This document shows, piece by piece, positions 25,204 to 34,456 of a stretch of 64,000 nt of DNA (the stretch's first letter is position 1; the number at the start of each line of letters is the position of its first letter). This stretch comes from Yinghuangia seranimata (GTDB taxonomy: Bacteria; Actinomycetota; Actinomycetes; Streptomycetales; Streptomycetaceae): NCBI RefSeq assembly GCF_029953285.1, contig NZ_JASAOI010000081.1, forward strand, positions 1 through 64,000, in the 5' to 3' direction. The notes below the pieces were generated by a model. That model worked only from the letters and a program-made list of their open reading frames with translations, was not told where the DNA came from and did no database searches. The translations under genes and the position numbers were made by a program.

Positions 25204-26089
25204 GCTCCCGGGAGAGGAAGAACCAGGCCCCGCCGACCAGCGAGACGAGCGCCCACGCGGTGCCGTAGAGCATGAGGACGGCGTCCGGCGCGCGGTCCTC
25301 GAGGATCACCTGGTTCCACGAACCGATGATCGGATAGAGGGGGTTGACCTTGAAGATCCACAGCAGCCAGGTGTTCCCGGCGAGTTTGAGCTTCGCCTGC
25401 GAGACGGTGAACAGCACCGGCGACAGGTAGATCCAGATCCGCAGCGCGTACGGCAGCAGGCTCGAGGTGTCGCGGAAGTACACCGCCATGGCGGCGAACA
25501 GCAGGCCGCAGCCGAAGCTGAAGACGGTCTGCACGACGAAGATGGGCACCAGCCATGCGAACGCCAGGCCGACGGCGCGGCCGGCCGCGAGGTGCGCGAC
25601 GGCGTACACGACGAGCGTCGGCCAATACATCATGAACGACGAGAACAGCGACGAAAGCGGCAGCAGCGCCTTCGGAAACGCCATGTTCATGATCATCTTG
25701 CCGCCGCCGGTGATCGACGTCGACGACAGCTGGATGATGTTGCGCGTGTAGTAGTAGGAGAACAACCCGGACAGGATCACCGTGAACCCCATGAGCGGGT
25801 TGCGGTGCTGCGACCCCGCCAACACGGTCACCAGCATGAAGTACACGGCGGCCAGCAGCAGCGGGTTGATCACCAGCCACAGCTGGCCGAACACCGTCTC
25901 GTAGTTGCGGCCCTTCAGCGTGGCGTGCGCCATCCGGTAGGCGAACCGGCGCCGCTCCCCCACCTCGCGCAGGTATGTGCGCAGTGGGGGGAGGTGCGCC
26001 GCGTACGGCTCGTAGACGTGCACAGGCACGCCCTCCACCGCCCCGGCCCTGCCTGCGACCTGCGACGCCTCGGCGTCCAACACCACCAC
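25181..26089 (-). CDS. ABC exporter permease (Wzm/TagG, ABC-2 type)
   Basis: Predicted six-helix membrane channel partner of the adjacent ATPase. 302 residues: an amphipathic TYLREVGERRRFAYRMAHA interface helix (about 39-57), then hydrophobic segments beginning LWLVINPLLLAAVYFMLVTV and including LMGFTVILSGLFSYYY and a C-terminal LYGTAWALVSLVGGAWFFL. The family segment LKGRNYETVFGQLW is present. GTG 26089 has GGAG eight bases upstream. Together with the ATPase it makes a complete exporter for the polymer built by the surrounding transferases. Confidence 0.9.
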   Translation of the reverse strand: MVVLDAEASQVAGRAGAVEGVPVHVYEPYAAHLPPLRTYLREVGERRRFAYRMAHATLKGRNYETVFGQLWLVINPLLLAAVYFMLVTVLAGSQHRNPLMGFTVILSGLFSYYYTRNIIQLSSTSITGGGKMIMNMAFPKALLPLSSLFSSFMMYWPTLVVYAVAHLAAGRAVGLAFAWLVPIFVVQTVFSFGCGLLFAAMAVYFRDTSSLLPYALRIWIYLSPVLFTVSQAKLKLAGNTWLLWIFKVNPLYPIIGSWNQVILEDRAPDAVLMLYGTAWALVSLVGGAWFFLSREREFAYRI

Positions 26090-26237
26090 TACCGGTTCTC
26101 CTCGGCTGCGGGGTACACCCCTCGGAACTTGTGGGACGTGCGAATGAAACGCTCCGTACGGGTGGATAACGACGGCAGCCGCGAAACCGTACGCCGCGGG
26201 TCGAAGTGAATCCGGAACGTCCCGGAATCGCCGGGGA

Positions 26238-27767
26238 TCAGGCCGGTATGGCGGAGGACCGGCCCGGTGCCGGCGCGGGTTCCACGGCGGTCTCCGCGAA
26301 CGGACGCCGCCCCGGCCGGGGTTCCGGCGTACGGCCGACGAGCCGCGCGTACAGGCCGACCAGCACGGCGGCCTGGCCCTCCCACGAGTTCTCGGCGAGC
26401 AGCGCCTCGTCGTAGGCCGCCGCGTACCCCGCGCGGTCCGCCAGCACCTTGCCCACCGCCTCCGCGAACGCCTTCGCGTCGCGCCCGCGCAGCCGCGCGT
26501 CGTCGGCGTCCCCGGTCGCGCGCACCGGGAACACCTCGCCGCAGCGCAGCTCCGCGGTCTTGTCGGCCATCGCGGTGACGTCGGAGACGACCAGCGGGAG
26601 CCGCGCGTGCATGTACTCGTAGTACTTGGTGATCAGGGCGATCTCGTGGTTCACGGTGTGCAGGATCGGGATCACACCGACGCTCGCCGACGCGAGGAAC
26701 TCCGGTACCCGGTGCGGCGCGACGTACGGCGCGGTGTGCAGCCGCCCGGCCGCGCCGATTTCACCCGCACGTGCGACAAGGGAGCGCACGTACGGGTCGC
26801 CCTGGTCGCCGCACACCACCACCGCGTGCACGCCCGGCAGCAGCGGCAGCGCCTCCACCATGACGTCGACGCCGCGCGCGGGCGAGACCGCGCCGCTGTA
26901 GACCAGCAGCGGGACGTCCGCGCCCAGGCCCAGCACGTCGCGCAGCCCCGGCCCGGCCTCCTGGGCCGCGTCCCGCGGCAGGCCCGTCATCGGGGCGTTG
27001 GCCACGACCGTCGGACGCTCCGGCAGCCCGTACTTGTCCTGGAGCATCGCGGCCAGCGTCGGCGACACGGTGGCGACCGCGTCGGCGCGGCGCACGAACT
27101 CTCGTTCCAGGCCCGTGTAGGCGAGCTTGCGCTGGGTGGGCATGTGCACGCCGTCGACGTACTCGTGCGCGTCGTACACGACCTTGGGCCGGGTGCCGCC
27201 GCGCCGGGCGACGCGGTCCGCGATCCGCACGCCGATGCCGGGGGTGTGCATGTCGTGCGCGTGGATGACGTCCGGCCGGAACTCCTCGACCAGCGCGCTC
27301 CACGCGTCCTCGAGCAGCAGCAGATGGCGCGCCGTGCGCCGCCAGTCACCGCCGCGGATGTAGACCTTCCACAGCGTCTCCTTGGCCTTGGCCTTGACGC
27401 CGGGGCCGCCCGTGCCGGGCTCCTTGACGCTCTTCATCAGGCGGCGCCGCACCTTGTAGTCCACGCCCACCGCGAAGCTCGCCGCGCGCAGCGCCCCGGC
27501 CCGCGCCCGGTCGGCCGGCGCGGTCGAACCCGCGTACCGGGCCGAGCGGATCCTGAAGCGGTTCGACAGGCCGGTCCGCACGACGCGGGCCGCGCCGATG
27601 TACGTCACCTCGGCGGGCGACCCGGCGGGCGTCGCGGGCGTGTTCGGGTCGTAGCCGAGCAGGAGGACCTCGAACCCGGCCTCCGCCGCCGAGTACGCCG
27701 CCTTCTGCACCCTCGAGTCCCGCGTGATGTCGTTGGCGACCAGCATCGCCACGCGCGGGCGCGTCAC
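26238..27767 (-). CDS. Glycosyltransferase family 4, 'type A' module
   Basis: A 509-residue GT-B transferase. The N-terminal domain starts VAMLVANDITRDSRVQKAA. DVIHAHDMHTPGIG and VVYDAHEYVDG are followed by the donor domain with VPLLVYSGAVSPARGVD and the E-x7-E-type segment KYYEYMHARLPLVVSD (about 385-400). GTG 27767 overlaps the stop of the upstream gene by four bases. The same A architecture recurs in the N-terminal half of the 29343-32750 protein and in the gene at 32750-34306, so the three arose by duplication. Confidence 0.85.
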   Translation of the reverse strand: MTRPRVAMLVANDITRDSRVQKAAYSAAEAGFEVLLLGYDPNTPATPAGSPAEVTYIGAARVVRTGLSNRFRIRSARYAGSTAPADRARAGALRAASFAVGVDYKVRRRLMKSVKEPGTGGPGVKAKAKETLWKVYIRGGDWRRTARHLLLLEDAWSALVEEFRPDVIHAHDMHTPGIGVRIADRVARRGGTRPKVVYDAHEYVDGVHMPTQRKLAYTGLEREFVRRADAVATVSPTLAAMLQDKYGLPERPTVVANAPMTGLPRDAAQEAGPGLRDVLGLGADVPLLVYSGAVSPARGVDVMVEALPLLPGVHAVVVCGDQGDPYVRSLVARAGEIGAAGRLHTAPYVAPHRVPEFLASASVGVIPILHTVNHEIALITKYYEYMHARLPLVVSDVTAMADKTAELRCGEVFPVRATGDADDARLRGRDAKAFAEAVGKVLADRAGYAAAYDEALLAENSWEGQAAVLVGLYARLVGRTPEPRPGRRPFAETAVEPAPAPGRSSAIPA

Positions 27768-29350
27768 GGGGAGACCCCGAGGAAGTCCGCCAGCACCCGC
27801 GCGCTGCGCGTGCCGTCGTGGTGCTCGCGCACATACGCCGGGCCGCGCGCCGCCAGGGCCTTCGCGTCGTCGCGCTCCGCCAGCACGCGCTCGAGTTCCT
27901 CCCGCAGGGTCTCCGGGTTCGCGTTCACCAGCGGCACGTCTTCGGGCAGGTGCTCGGCCGTCGACTCGTGCACGTAGCAGAACGTCAACCGGCCCGCGGC
28001 CATCGCCTGCACCGACATGACGCCGTACGCGCCGAACACGAACTGGTCCAGCACGATGTCCGCGTCGGCCATCAGCGCCGGCATGTCGGCGTGCGACACG
28101 CCCTTGATCCGGCGGTACTCGATCACGCCCGCGTCGTGCAGCTCCTGCACGACCGGCTCGATCAGCGCCGTGCCCTTGGTGAAGGGGCTCGACGGCGCGT
28201 GCACCACCACCGGCCGCTCCCGCTCAAACGGTTCGCGGTCGCACGCCCACGCGTCGGGATCGACGACCACGGGAAGCCAGGCCGCGTCCGGCACGTCGTG
28301 CAGCAGGTCCGGCGTCGACACGAACTTCGGCACGTCCATCGCCCGGACCACCGGCGCGAACCGGTCGACCTTGCTCTGCAGCGAACGCGTCAGCTCGTGG
28401 TCCGGGTCGAACGGCGAGAACGGCACCCGCTCGCGTTGTTTCGCGGGGTCGCGGATCTCCGAACCGTGGAACGCCAACGCGAGCGCGACACCGGCCGCGC
28501 GCAGCTCGGCGGCGTCGGCGTTCGCCCACGGGCCGTTCAGCCGGCCGAACGGGGGGTGCGCGCACTCGGCCAACACATGCGTGAAGTTGTCCAGCACATG
28601 CGCGAGTTGGCCCAGCTGCCAGGTGCGCGACAGCCACTCGTCCGTCGACACGCTGCGGTCCGCCGGGTAGCCGAACGTGTTCGTCGAGCTCAACGCCCAG
28701 GTCTCGGTACGCACGCCCGGCAGGTGCGCACGCACCGCGCCCGCCCACGCGTGGCCCTGGCCGGCGGTGTTCGTCGGGCCGACGCCGAGCACGACGCCCT
28801 CAGGCTGGGCGGCCTTCGCGTCCAACGTGGCCGCCTTGCCCGACGAGGCCTGGGCGACGGGCGCGAACGCCTCCACGTACGGCTGATAGGCGGCGTCACA
28901 GCGGACCGCCCAGCCCGCGTCGGCCGCGGCCTCGGCCCACACGTCCCGCCGCACCGTCTCCAACCGGCGGCGGGCCATCCTGCGGCGCATCCCCGTCACC
29001 AGCCCCGGGCCCGCGAGCGCCGCGACGTCCGCACGGGCCAGGGCGATCTCGGCCGCCGCGGCGGCGTCCACCGGCACCGTGAGCAGCCGCACCACACCCG
29101 CGCCCACCACCTCCGCGGACGTCGCCGCCTCGGCGGCCTCCGCGGGCGTCGCCAGCAGCACGTAGTTCCCGGCCTCGGCCAGCGCGCGGGCCTCCGCCGT
29201 CACCGCCCCGGACGGATCGGCGGGCGCGTCCGCAGCCAGGACGACGCGCGGGAGGCCCGCCGGGGGCGGCGCCGCGACCTCGGGCGTCTCCGCCTCCGGC
29301 TCGGGCTCCGGCGCGACGGTCGCGACGGTCTCGGATTCCGTGTCAGCCAT
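27764..29350 (-). CDS. Glycosyltransferase-like protein, 'type B' module
   Basis: A 528-residue predicted transferase. Residues 1-40 are acidic and Pro-rich, followed by a Rossmann-like domain (about 33-130) and a GT-B-like C-terminal part with GVGPTNTAGQGHAWAGAV, LAFHGSEIRDP, FVSTPDLL, WLPVVVDPDAW, VVVHAPSSPFTKGT and DIVLDQFVFGAYGVMSVQAM. The same motif order occurs in the C-terminal half of the upstream fusion and in the gene at 34457. ATG 29350 overlaps the fusion gene by eight bases, which makes longer readings through to 29827 unlikely. Activity is inferred. Confidence 0.75.
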   Translation of the reverse strand: MADTESETVATVAPEPEPEAETPEVAAPPPAGLPRVVLAADAPADPSGAVTAEARALAEAGNYVLLATPAEAAEAATSAEVVGAGVVRLLTVPVDAAAAAEIALARADVAALAGPGLVTGMRRRMARRRLETVRRDVWAEAAADAGWAVRCDAAYQPYVEAFAPVAQASSGKAATLDAKAAQPEGVVLGVGPTNTAGQGHAWAGAVRAHLPGVRTETWALSSTNTFGYPADRSVSTDEWLSRTWQLGQLAHVLDNFTHVLAECAHPPFGRLNGPWANADAAELRAAGVALALAFHGSEIRDPAKQRERVPFSPFDPDHELTRSLQSKVDRFAPVVRAMDVPKFVSTPDLLHDVPDAAWLPVVVDPDAWACDREPFERERPVVVHAPSSPFTKGTALIEPVVQELHDAGVIEYRRIKGVSHADMPALMADADIVLDQFVFGAYGVMSVQAMAAGRLTFCYVHESTAEHLPEDVPLVNANPETLREELERVLAERDDAKALAARGPAYVREHHDGTRSARVLADFLGVSP

Positions 29351-32300
29351 CGGAAGTCTCCTTGGAGTCGAGCGGCGGACCTGACGAAACGGCGAGGAAC
29401 TGCGCGAGCACGGCCGCCGAACGCCGGCCGTCGTGGTGCAGGGCCACGAACCCCGGCCCCTCGGCGGCCAGTCGGCGGGCCGCGTCACGGTCGTCGAGAA
29501 CGGCGGCCAACGCGGCGCGCAACGTGCGCGGCGTCGCCTCCCATTGTGGGAGCGCGGGCGTCCCGTAGCGGGCCCGAACCGCAGACGCGGTGTGCCCGAC
29601 CACAAGCCGGCCCGCGGCCATCGCCTGCGCGGCGAGGACGCCGACGTTGCCGACGGCCAACTGGTCGACGACCACATCCGCGTCCGCGACCAACGCCGGC
29701 ATGTCGGCGGGCGGCACCCCTTCGACCCGCCGGTACTCGACGAGCCCGCGCCCGGCGAGCTCGCCGACCACGGCGTCCACCACCGACGAGCTCTTGAGCG
29801 CCCCGCGCGACGGAGCATGGAGCACAACGGGCCGAGCCCGCCTCAGCGGCTCCGCCCCGGGCCCGAACCGCGCCACGTCGACAACCACCGGCAGCCAACG
29901 GGCCTGCGGCCACCGGTCGAGGACGAAGTCGAGCAGATCAGGCGTCGACACGAACACCGGCCCGTCCCACCCGACGAGATCGGCGACCCGGGCGTCGACC
30001 TTGGGCTGGAGCTCCTGCGACACCTGCGCGTTCGGATCCGCGAACGGCGACTCGGCGTAGAGCTGACGATGCCGCCGCGGGTCCCGGATATCCGACCCGT
30101 GAAAGACGAGCCCGACATCGAGCCCCGCCTCCCGCAGCACCCGAGCCTCCGCAGCCACGGACCCGGCCGCCCTGCCGGTGAGCGGCAGCCCCGACTCGAT
30201 CAGCACATGGGTCGCCGCCCCGACGAGGTGCCGACGCAGCGCGAGATGCACGGACGCGGACTCCCACCCGCCGGAGGACAACCACCGGTCAGCGGGAAAC
30301 GCCAACGGCCCTTCCCGCCGCAAAGCAAGCACCTCCGCCCGCGCCGAGGGGAGAGCAGCCTCAACGCTACGAGCCCACGCCCAACCCTGCCCGGCCATAT
30401 TGGCGGGCCCGATGACGAGGGACGGCGGTTCGTCGCCTCGCGACTTCGCGCGTGCTCGTCGGCCGCGCGGGCCGTCGGCCCGCTCCGTCCCCTCGTCGAG
30501 CACCCGGATCTCGTCGGCGCGTGGCAGGCACGTCCGTTCCATCGCCTTGAGCGCTCGCCGGACGAGCCGACGTTCGTCGGGCGGCGCCGCGGGTCGGTGG
30601 TAGGTGACGCGCGTGGATCGGAGGGTGTGTGCGGCGTGGGACGCGATCATCAGCGCCACCGGGTCGCACGCGTGGATCGTCTGTGGGGCCAGCGCGCGCA
30701 GGACCGGTGTGAGCGCCACTTCGGCGTCGACGGCGTCCGGCAGGGCGTTCGGCCAGGTCAGGGGTGGGAGGGCCGGGATCCTGCGGCGGGGTGGTTCGTG
30801 GCCGACGAACTCGGCGTAGATCCGGGCGGCTCGGGCCTGGGTCTCGTCGGTTCCGCGGCGGCGGTCGCGGCCGGCGGCGACCGTTCGGGGGGTCGGCACG
30901 CTGAGGAGTTGGACGGCGTCGGGTGCGGCCACCGGGTCGCGGGTGCTCGCGCCGGGGCCGCCCGGGTCGGGGGCCATCAGCACGACGTCGAGGCCGTCGG
31001 CGCGCAGGCCGGCGGCGAGGGACCGGACCCCCGGGCGGTCGAGGCCTGCCGGGCTGCCGACCAGGACGACGGCACGGGCGGGGGGTGCCTCTACGTTTGC
31101 GGCGTCGGTGAGTTCGCCCGGAGGTCTGCCCAGCGCGGGTACCGCCGTCGCGTCGGCGTGTTCGACCGTGGTGGCCTCGTCGGAGGCGAACCACCCGTCG
31201 GGCGCCGGTTCGTCGGCCAGGGTGCCGCCCGCGCCCGGTTCCGGCCTCAGGCCCGTCAGGCGCTCGTACAGGTCGGCCACGTTGTCCGCCTGCCGGTCCC
31301 ACGAGTGCTCCGCGAGCAGCCCGTCCTCGGCGTACGGCTTCACGTAGCGGGCCCGGTCGTCGAGGACCTTCCGTACCGCGGCGGCCAGTCCCGCCGCGTC
31401 CCCTGCCCGGAACACCTCGCCGCAGCCGAGGGACCGGGTGAAGGCCGCCATCGTCTTGACGTCCGACACGACGATCGGCAGTCCGGCGTGCATGTACTCG
31501 TAGTACTTGGTGATCAGCGAGATCTCGTGGTTCGGCAGGTGCCGCAGCGGGATGATCCCGACGGTCGCGGTCGCGAGGTGGTCGACGACGGCTTCCGGTT
31601 CGACGTAGGGCACGAAGTGGAACCGGCCCGCGACCCCCAGTTCGTCGACCCGTGCCTCAAGTTCGTCGAAGTAGGGCCGCCGGTCGCCCGCCACGACCAC
31701 GGCGTGCGCCTCCGGCAGGGAGACGAGTGCCTCGGCCAGGGTGTCGACGCCGCGTTCCGGCGCGAGCCAGCCCGAGTAGACCAGGACCGGGACGTCGTCG
31801 GGCAGCCCCGCCGCACCCCGTACGCCGCCGCCGGGCGCGGCTCCTTCGGGCCTGGCCAGCCGGGGCGCGTTGGTGGCGACGGTGGGTCGCGCCCGCAGCC
31901 GGTGCCGGGCCTTGAGCAGGTCGGCGAGCGTGCCGGAGACCGTCACGACGCCGTCGGCGCGGCCGATGAGTTCGCGTTCCAGGCCGACGTAAGCGGCCTT
32001 CTGCACCGGGTCGGGGTACCCGGCTCCCGGGATGAACTCCTGTGCGTCGTAGACCAGGACGGTCGGGAGCCCGGCTTCGCGGGCGCGGCCCACGGCCCGG
32101 GCGCCGACGCCGAGCGCCGTGATGTCCTGGGCGTGGACGACCGCAGGCCGCAGCGCGTCGATCTCGGGCCCGAACGCGGCCTCGAAGTCGACCAGTTGGG
32201 GCTGTGTCGCCCGCCAGCCCGAGCCTTCGGCGAGCCACGTGTAGACGGCCGCGCGGGCCTTCGCGCCGGGGCGTGCGACGCGGGCGATGTGCGCGCTGTG

Positions 32301-32750
32301 CCGCCGGGTCGCGGTGCGCCGCAGCATGTGCCGTGCGCGCGCCGCGTTCACCCCGGCCCGTTTGAGGCCGTGCACGGCGCGTGCCGTGGCTGTGGTCGCC
32401 TGGCCCTGGTCGGCGGCGAGTTCGCGGCGTTTGAAGTTCACCGCGGCACGGTCGGCGACCTCGTCGTCGCGGCTGAGGAACCCGACGCGCCCCAGCACGC
32501 CGCGTTGCCGCAGGGCGCGCCGGTACGGTGCGGCGAGTGCCGGCACCGGCACGCGGATGACGGTCGCGGCCCCGGGCCCCGGCCCACCCAGCACGGTGAC
32601 CTCGCGCGCGTCGGTGCGGGAGCGACCTAACACGACGACGTCCCAGCCGCGTTCGGCCATCGCGAGGGCGAGCTTCTGGACCCGCGAGTCCCCGGTGATC
32701 CAGTTCATCCGCAGCAGCACCAGGCGCGGTGCCGCCGCCTCGCCGGCCAT
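29343..32750 (-). CDS. Bimodular glycosyltransferase (type A + type B fusion)
   Basis: A 1135-residue protein made of two transferase modules. The N-terminal module (about 1-480) has LRMNWITGDSRVQKLAL, VVHAQDITALGVG, VYDAQEFIPG, VLVYSGWLAPERGVD and KYYEYMHAGLPIVVSD. A linker of about 80 residues follows, rich in Ala/Asp. The C-terminal module (about 560-1135) has VIGPANMAGQGWAWARSVE, FHGSDIRDPRRHRQ, FVSTPDLLDFV, WLPVVVDVARF, VVLHAPSRGALKSSS and VVVDQLAVGNVGVLAAQAM. The two halves match the separate genes on either side. One-base overlap with the upstream gene. Fusion could channel two consecutive sugar additions. Confidence 0.82.
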   Translation of the reverse strand: MAGEAAAPRLVLLRMNWITGDSRVQKLALAMAERGWDVVVLGRSRTDAREVTVLGGPGPGAATVIRVPVPALAAPYRRALRQRGVLGRVGFLSRDDEVADRAAVNFKRRELAADQGQATTATARAVHGLKRAGVNAARARHMLRRTATRRHSAHIARVARPGAKARAAVYTWLAEGSGWRATQPQLVDFEAAFGPEIDALRPAVVHAQDITALGVGARAVGRAREAGLPTVLVYDAQEFIPGAGYPDPVQKAAYVGLERELIGRADGVVTVSGTLADLLKARHRLRARPTVATNAPRLARPEGAAPGGGVRGAAGLPDDVPVLVYSGWLAPERGVDTLAEALVSLPEAHAVVVAGDRRPYFDELEARVDELGVAGRFHFVPYVEPEAVVDHLATATVGIIPLRHLPNHEISLITKYYEYMHAGLPIVVSDVKTMAAFTRSLGCGEVFRAGDAAGLAAAVRKVLDDRARYVKPYAEDGLLAEHSWDRQADNVADLYERLTGLRPEPGAGGTLADEPAPDGWFASDEATTVEHADATAVPALGRPPGELTDAANVEAPPARAVVLVGSPAGLDRPGVRSLAAGLRADGLDVVLMAPDPGGPGASTRDPVAAPDAVQLLSVPTPRTVAAGRDRRRGTDETQARAARIYAEFVGHEPPRRRIPALPPLTWPNALPDAVDAEVALTPVLRALAPQTIHACDPVALMIASHAAHTLRSTRVTYHRPAAPPDERRLVRRALKAMERTCLPRADEIRVLDEGTERADGPRGRRARAKSRGDEPPSLVIGPANMAGQGWAWARSVEAALPSARAEVLALRREGPLAFPADRWLSSGGWESASVHLALRRHLVGAATHVLIESGLPLTGRAAGSVAAEARVLREAGLDVGLVFHGSDIRDPRRHRQLYAESPFADPNAQVSQELQPKVDARVADLVGWDGPVFVSTPDLLDFVLDRWPQARWLPVVVDVARFGPGAEPLRRARPVVLHAPSRGALKSSSVVDAVVGELAGRGLVEYRRVEGVPPADMPALVADADVVVDQLAVGNVGVLAAQAMAAGRLVVGHTASAVRARYGTPALPQWEATPRTLRAALAAVLDDRDAARRLAAEGPGFVALHHDGRRSAAVLAQFLAVSSGPPLDSKETSDG

Positions 32751-34306
32751 CAGGGCACCAGCCGCTCGTACAGTCCGAGTAGGGCGGGCACCTGTGCCTC
32801 CCAGGTGTTGCGGTCGAGGAGGTCGCCCGCGTAGGGCTTGGTGTAGCGCGCCCGGTCGGCGAGCACCGTGGTGACGGCGGCGGCGAACGCGGCGGGGTCG
32901 CCCGCGGGGTAGACCTCGCCGATGCCCTGCTCGCGGGTGAAGGCGCCGACCGTGCGCAGGTCGGAGACCACCAGCGGGAGCCGCGCGTTCAGGTACTCGT
33001 AGTACTTACTGGGCAGCGACAGCTCGTAGTTCGGCGAGTGCAGCGACGTGACGACGCCGACGCTTCCGCCCGCCAGGTGCGCGACCAGCCGCCGCGGTTC
33101 GACGTAGGGCAGCATGTGCAGCCGGTCGGCGACACCGAGCCCCGTCGCCTGCGCCTCGAGCGCGTCCACGTACGGGTTGCGCGCGGTGACCATCGCGAGG
33201 TGGACGCCGGGAAGCGCCGGGAGCGCAGCCACGGCGGTGTCGAGGCCGCGCTCGGGGGCGGTCATGCCGGAGTAGACGAGCAGGGGCACGTCGGGGCCGA
33301 GCCCTGCGGCCTCGCGCACGTCCGGCAGCGGCTCCGCGTCGTCCCCGGCCGCGAGTTCGGCCACCGTCGGGGCGTTGCACACGACGGTGGGCGGCTCGGC
33401 GAGCCCGTGGTCGTCGGCGAGCAGCCCGGCGATGGTGTCGGACACGGTGACGACGCCGTCCGCGAGCCGGATGTACTTGCGCTCCTGCGCCGCCATGGCG
33501 GGACGGAACGCCGGGTCGCCGGGGCGTTCCCAGCCGGCGATGTACTCGTGCGCGTCGTACACGACCTTGACGGGGTGCCCGGACGCGCGCAGTTTGAGGG
33601 CGGCTCGGGTGGCGAGGCCGATGGTGTCGAAGTCGTGCGCGTGCAGCAGGTCGGGCGCCAGTTCGGCGATGACCGGGGCGAACGCCGCGTCGAAGTCGAC
33701 CAGTTGGGGCTGGGTGAGCCACGCGCCGCCGTCCCGGCCGAGGCCCACGGCGAGGCGGGTGCGGGTCGGGCCGCCGGCGCGCGCGGCGGACCGGTCGTAC
33801 AACCGGCGGCGGGCCTCGATCCAGTAGCCGCGCGCGCGGTCGACGGCGGTCAGGCCCGTGACGCGCAGGCGGGCCGCCAGGTCGCCGTCGAGTTCGGCGA
33901 GGCGGCGTTCGACGGCGAGGTCGGCGCGCAGCGCGCGGCGGGCGTCGACACGCATGCGCGCCTGCTCGCCCGAGCGGTAGCCGAGCCGGCCGGCGACGCC
34001 GCGCGGCGGGTGGTCCCTGCGGAAGGTCTGCGCCGTCATCCGAAGGGGGAGGCGAATCACCCGTGCGGGTCCGATCGCGTACTCCTCACGAGTGACCCCG
34101 CGCGCCCGGCCGAGCAGCACGACGTCCCAGCCGGCCTCGGCGACGGACCGCGCGGTCTTCTGCACGCGCGAGTCCCCGTCGACGAAGTTGCCGACGACCA
34201 TGACCGCGCGCCGCCGCCGTTCCGGGCCGGTCGCGGCGCTCTCCGGCGCGCCCGCCGCGGGCCCGCCTGGTGCTGCCGGATGGCTCAACTGCTCGCTCGC
34301 TCTCAC
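32750..34306 (-). CDS. Glycosyltransferase family 4, 'type A' module
   Basis: A 518-residue GT-B transferase. After a Pro/Ala-rich N-terminus (about 1-32) comes MVVGNFVDGDSRVQKTA, then LLHAHDFDTIGLATR, VVYDAHEYIAGWE, VPLLVYSGMTAPERGLD and KYYEYLNARLPLVVSD in the donor domain. It resembles the N-terminal half of the next gene downstream; even the WLTQPQLVDFDAAFAPVI segment corresponds to RATQPQLVDFEAAFGPEI there. One-base stop/start overlap with the fusion gene shows tight coupling. Donor and acceptor unknown. Confidence 0.85.
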   Translation of the reverse strand: MRASEQLSHPAAPGGPAAGAPESAATGPERRRRAVMVVGNFVDGDSRVQKTARSVAEAGWDVVLLGRARGVTREEYAIGPARVIRLPLRMTAQTFRRDHPPRGVAGRLGYRSGEQARMRVDARRALRADLAVERRLAELDGDLAARLRVTGLTAVDRARGYWIEARRRLYDRSAARAGGPTRTRLAVGLGRDGGAWLTQPQLVDFDAAFAPVIAELAPDLLHAHDFDTIGLATRAALKLRASGHPVKVVYDAHEYIAGWERPGDPAFRPAMAAQERKYIRLADGVVTVSDTIAGLLADDHGLAEPPTVVCNAPTVAELAAGDDAEPLPDVREAAGLGPDVPLLVYSGMTAPERGLDTAVAALPALPGVHLAMVTARNPYVDALEAQATGLGVADRLHMLPYVEPRRLVAHLAGGSVGVVTSLHSPNYELSLPSKYYEYLNARLPLVVSDLRTVGAFTREQGIGEVYPAGDPAAFAAAVTTVLADRARYTKPYAGDLLDRNTWEAQVPALLGLYERLVP

Positions 34307-34456
34307 GCTTGTGGGCGGTCGGCTCGGGTGCGCGGCCCGGCTCCCGCGGCCAGTGTGCCACGGCGGACGGTACGCGCCGGGGGCTTCGCGACCGGGTGTC
34401 AGGGAATCACCAAACCATCACGAAACGGATCGAAAGCCACCCGCAAGTCGCGGGCA

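Noticed and set aside
29351-29827. N-terminal extension of the type-B gene to 29827
   Set aside because: It lies inside the fusion gene in another frame and has shadow composition; ATG 29350 fits the overlap style of the operon.
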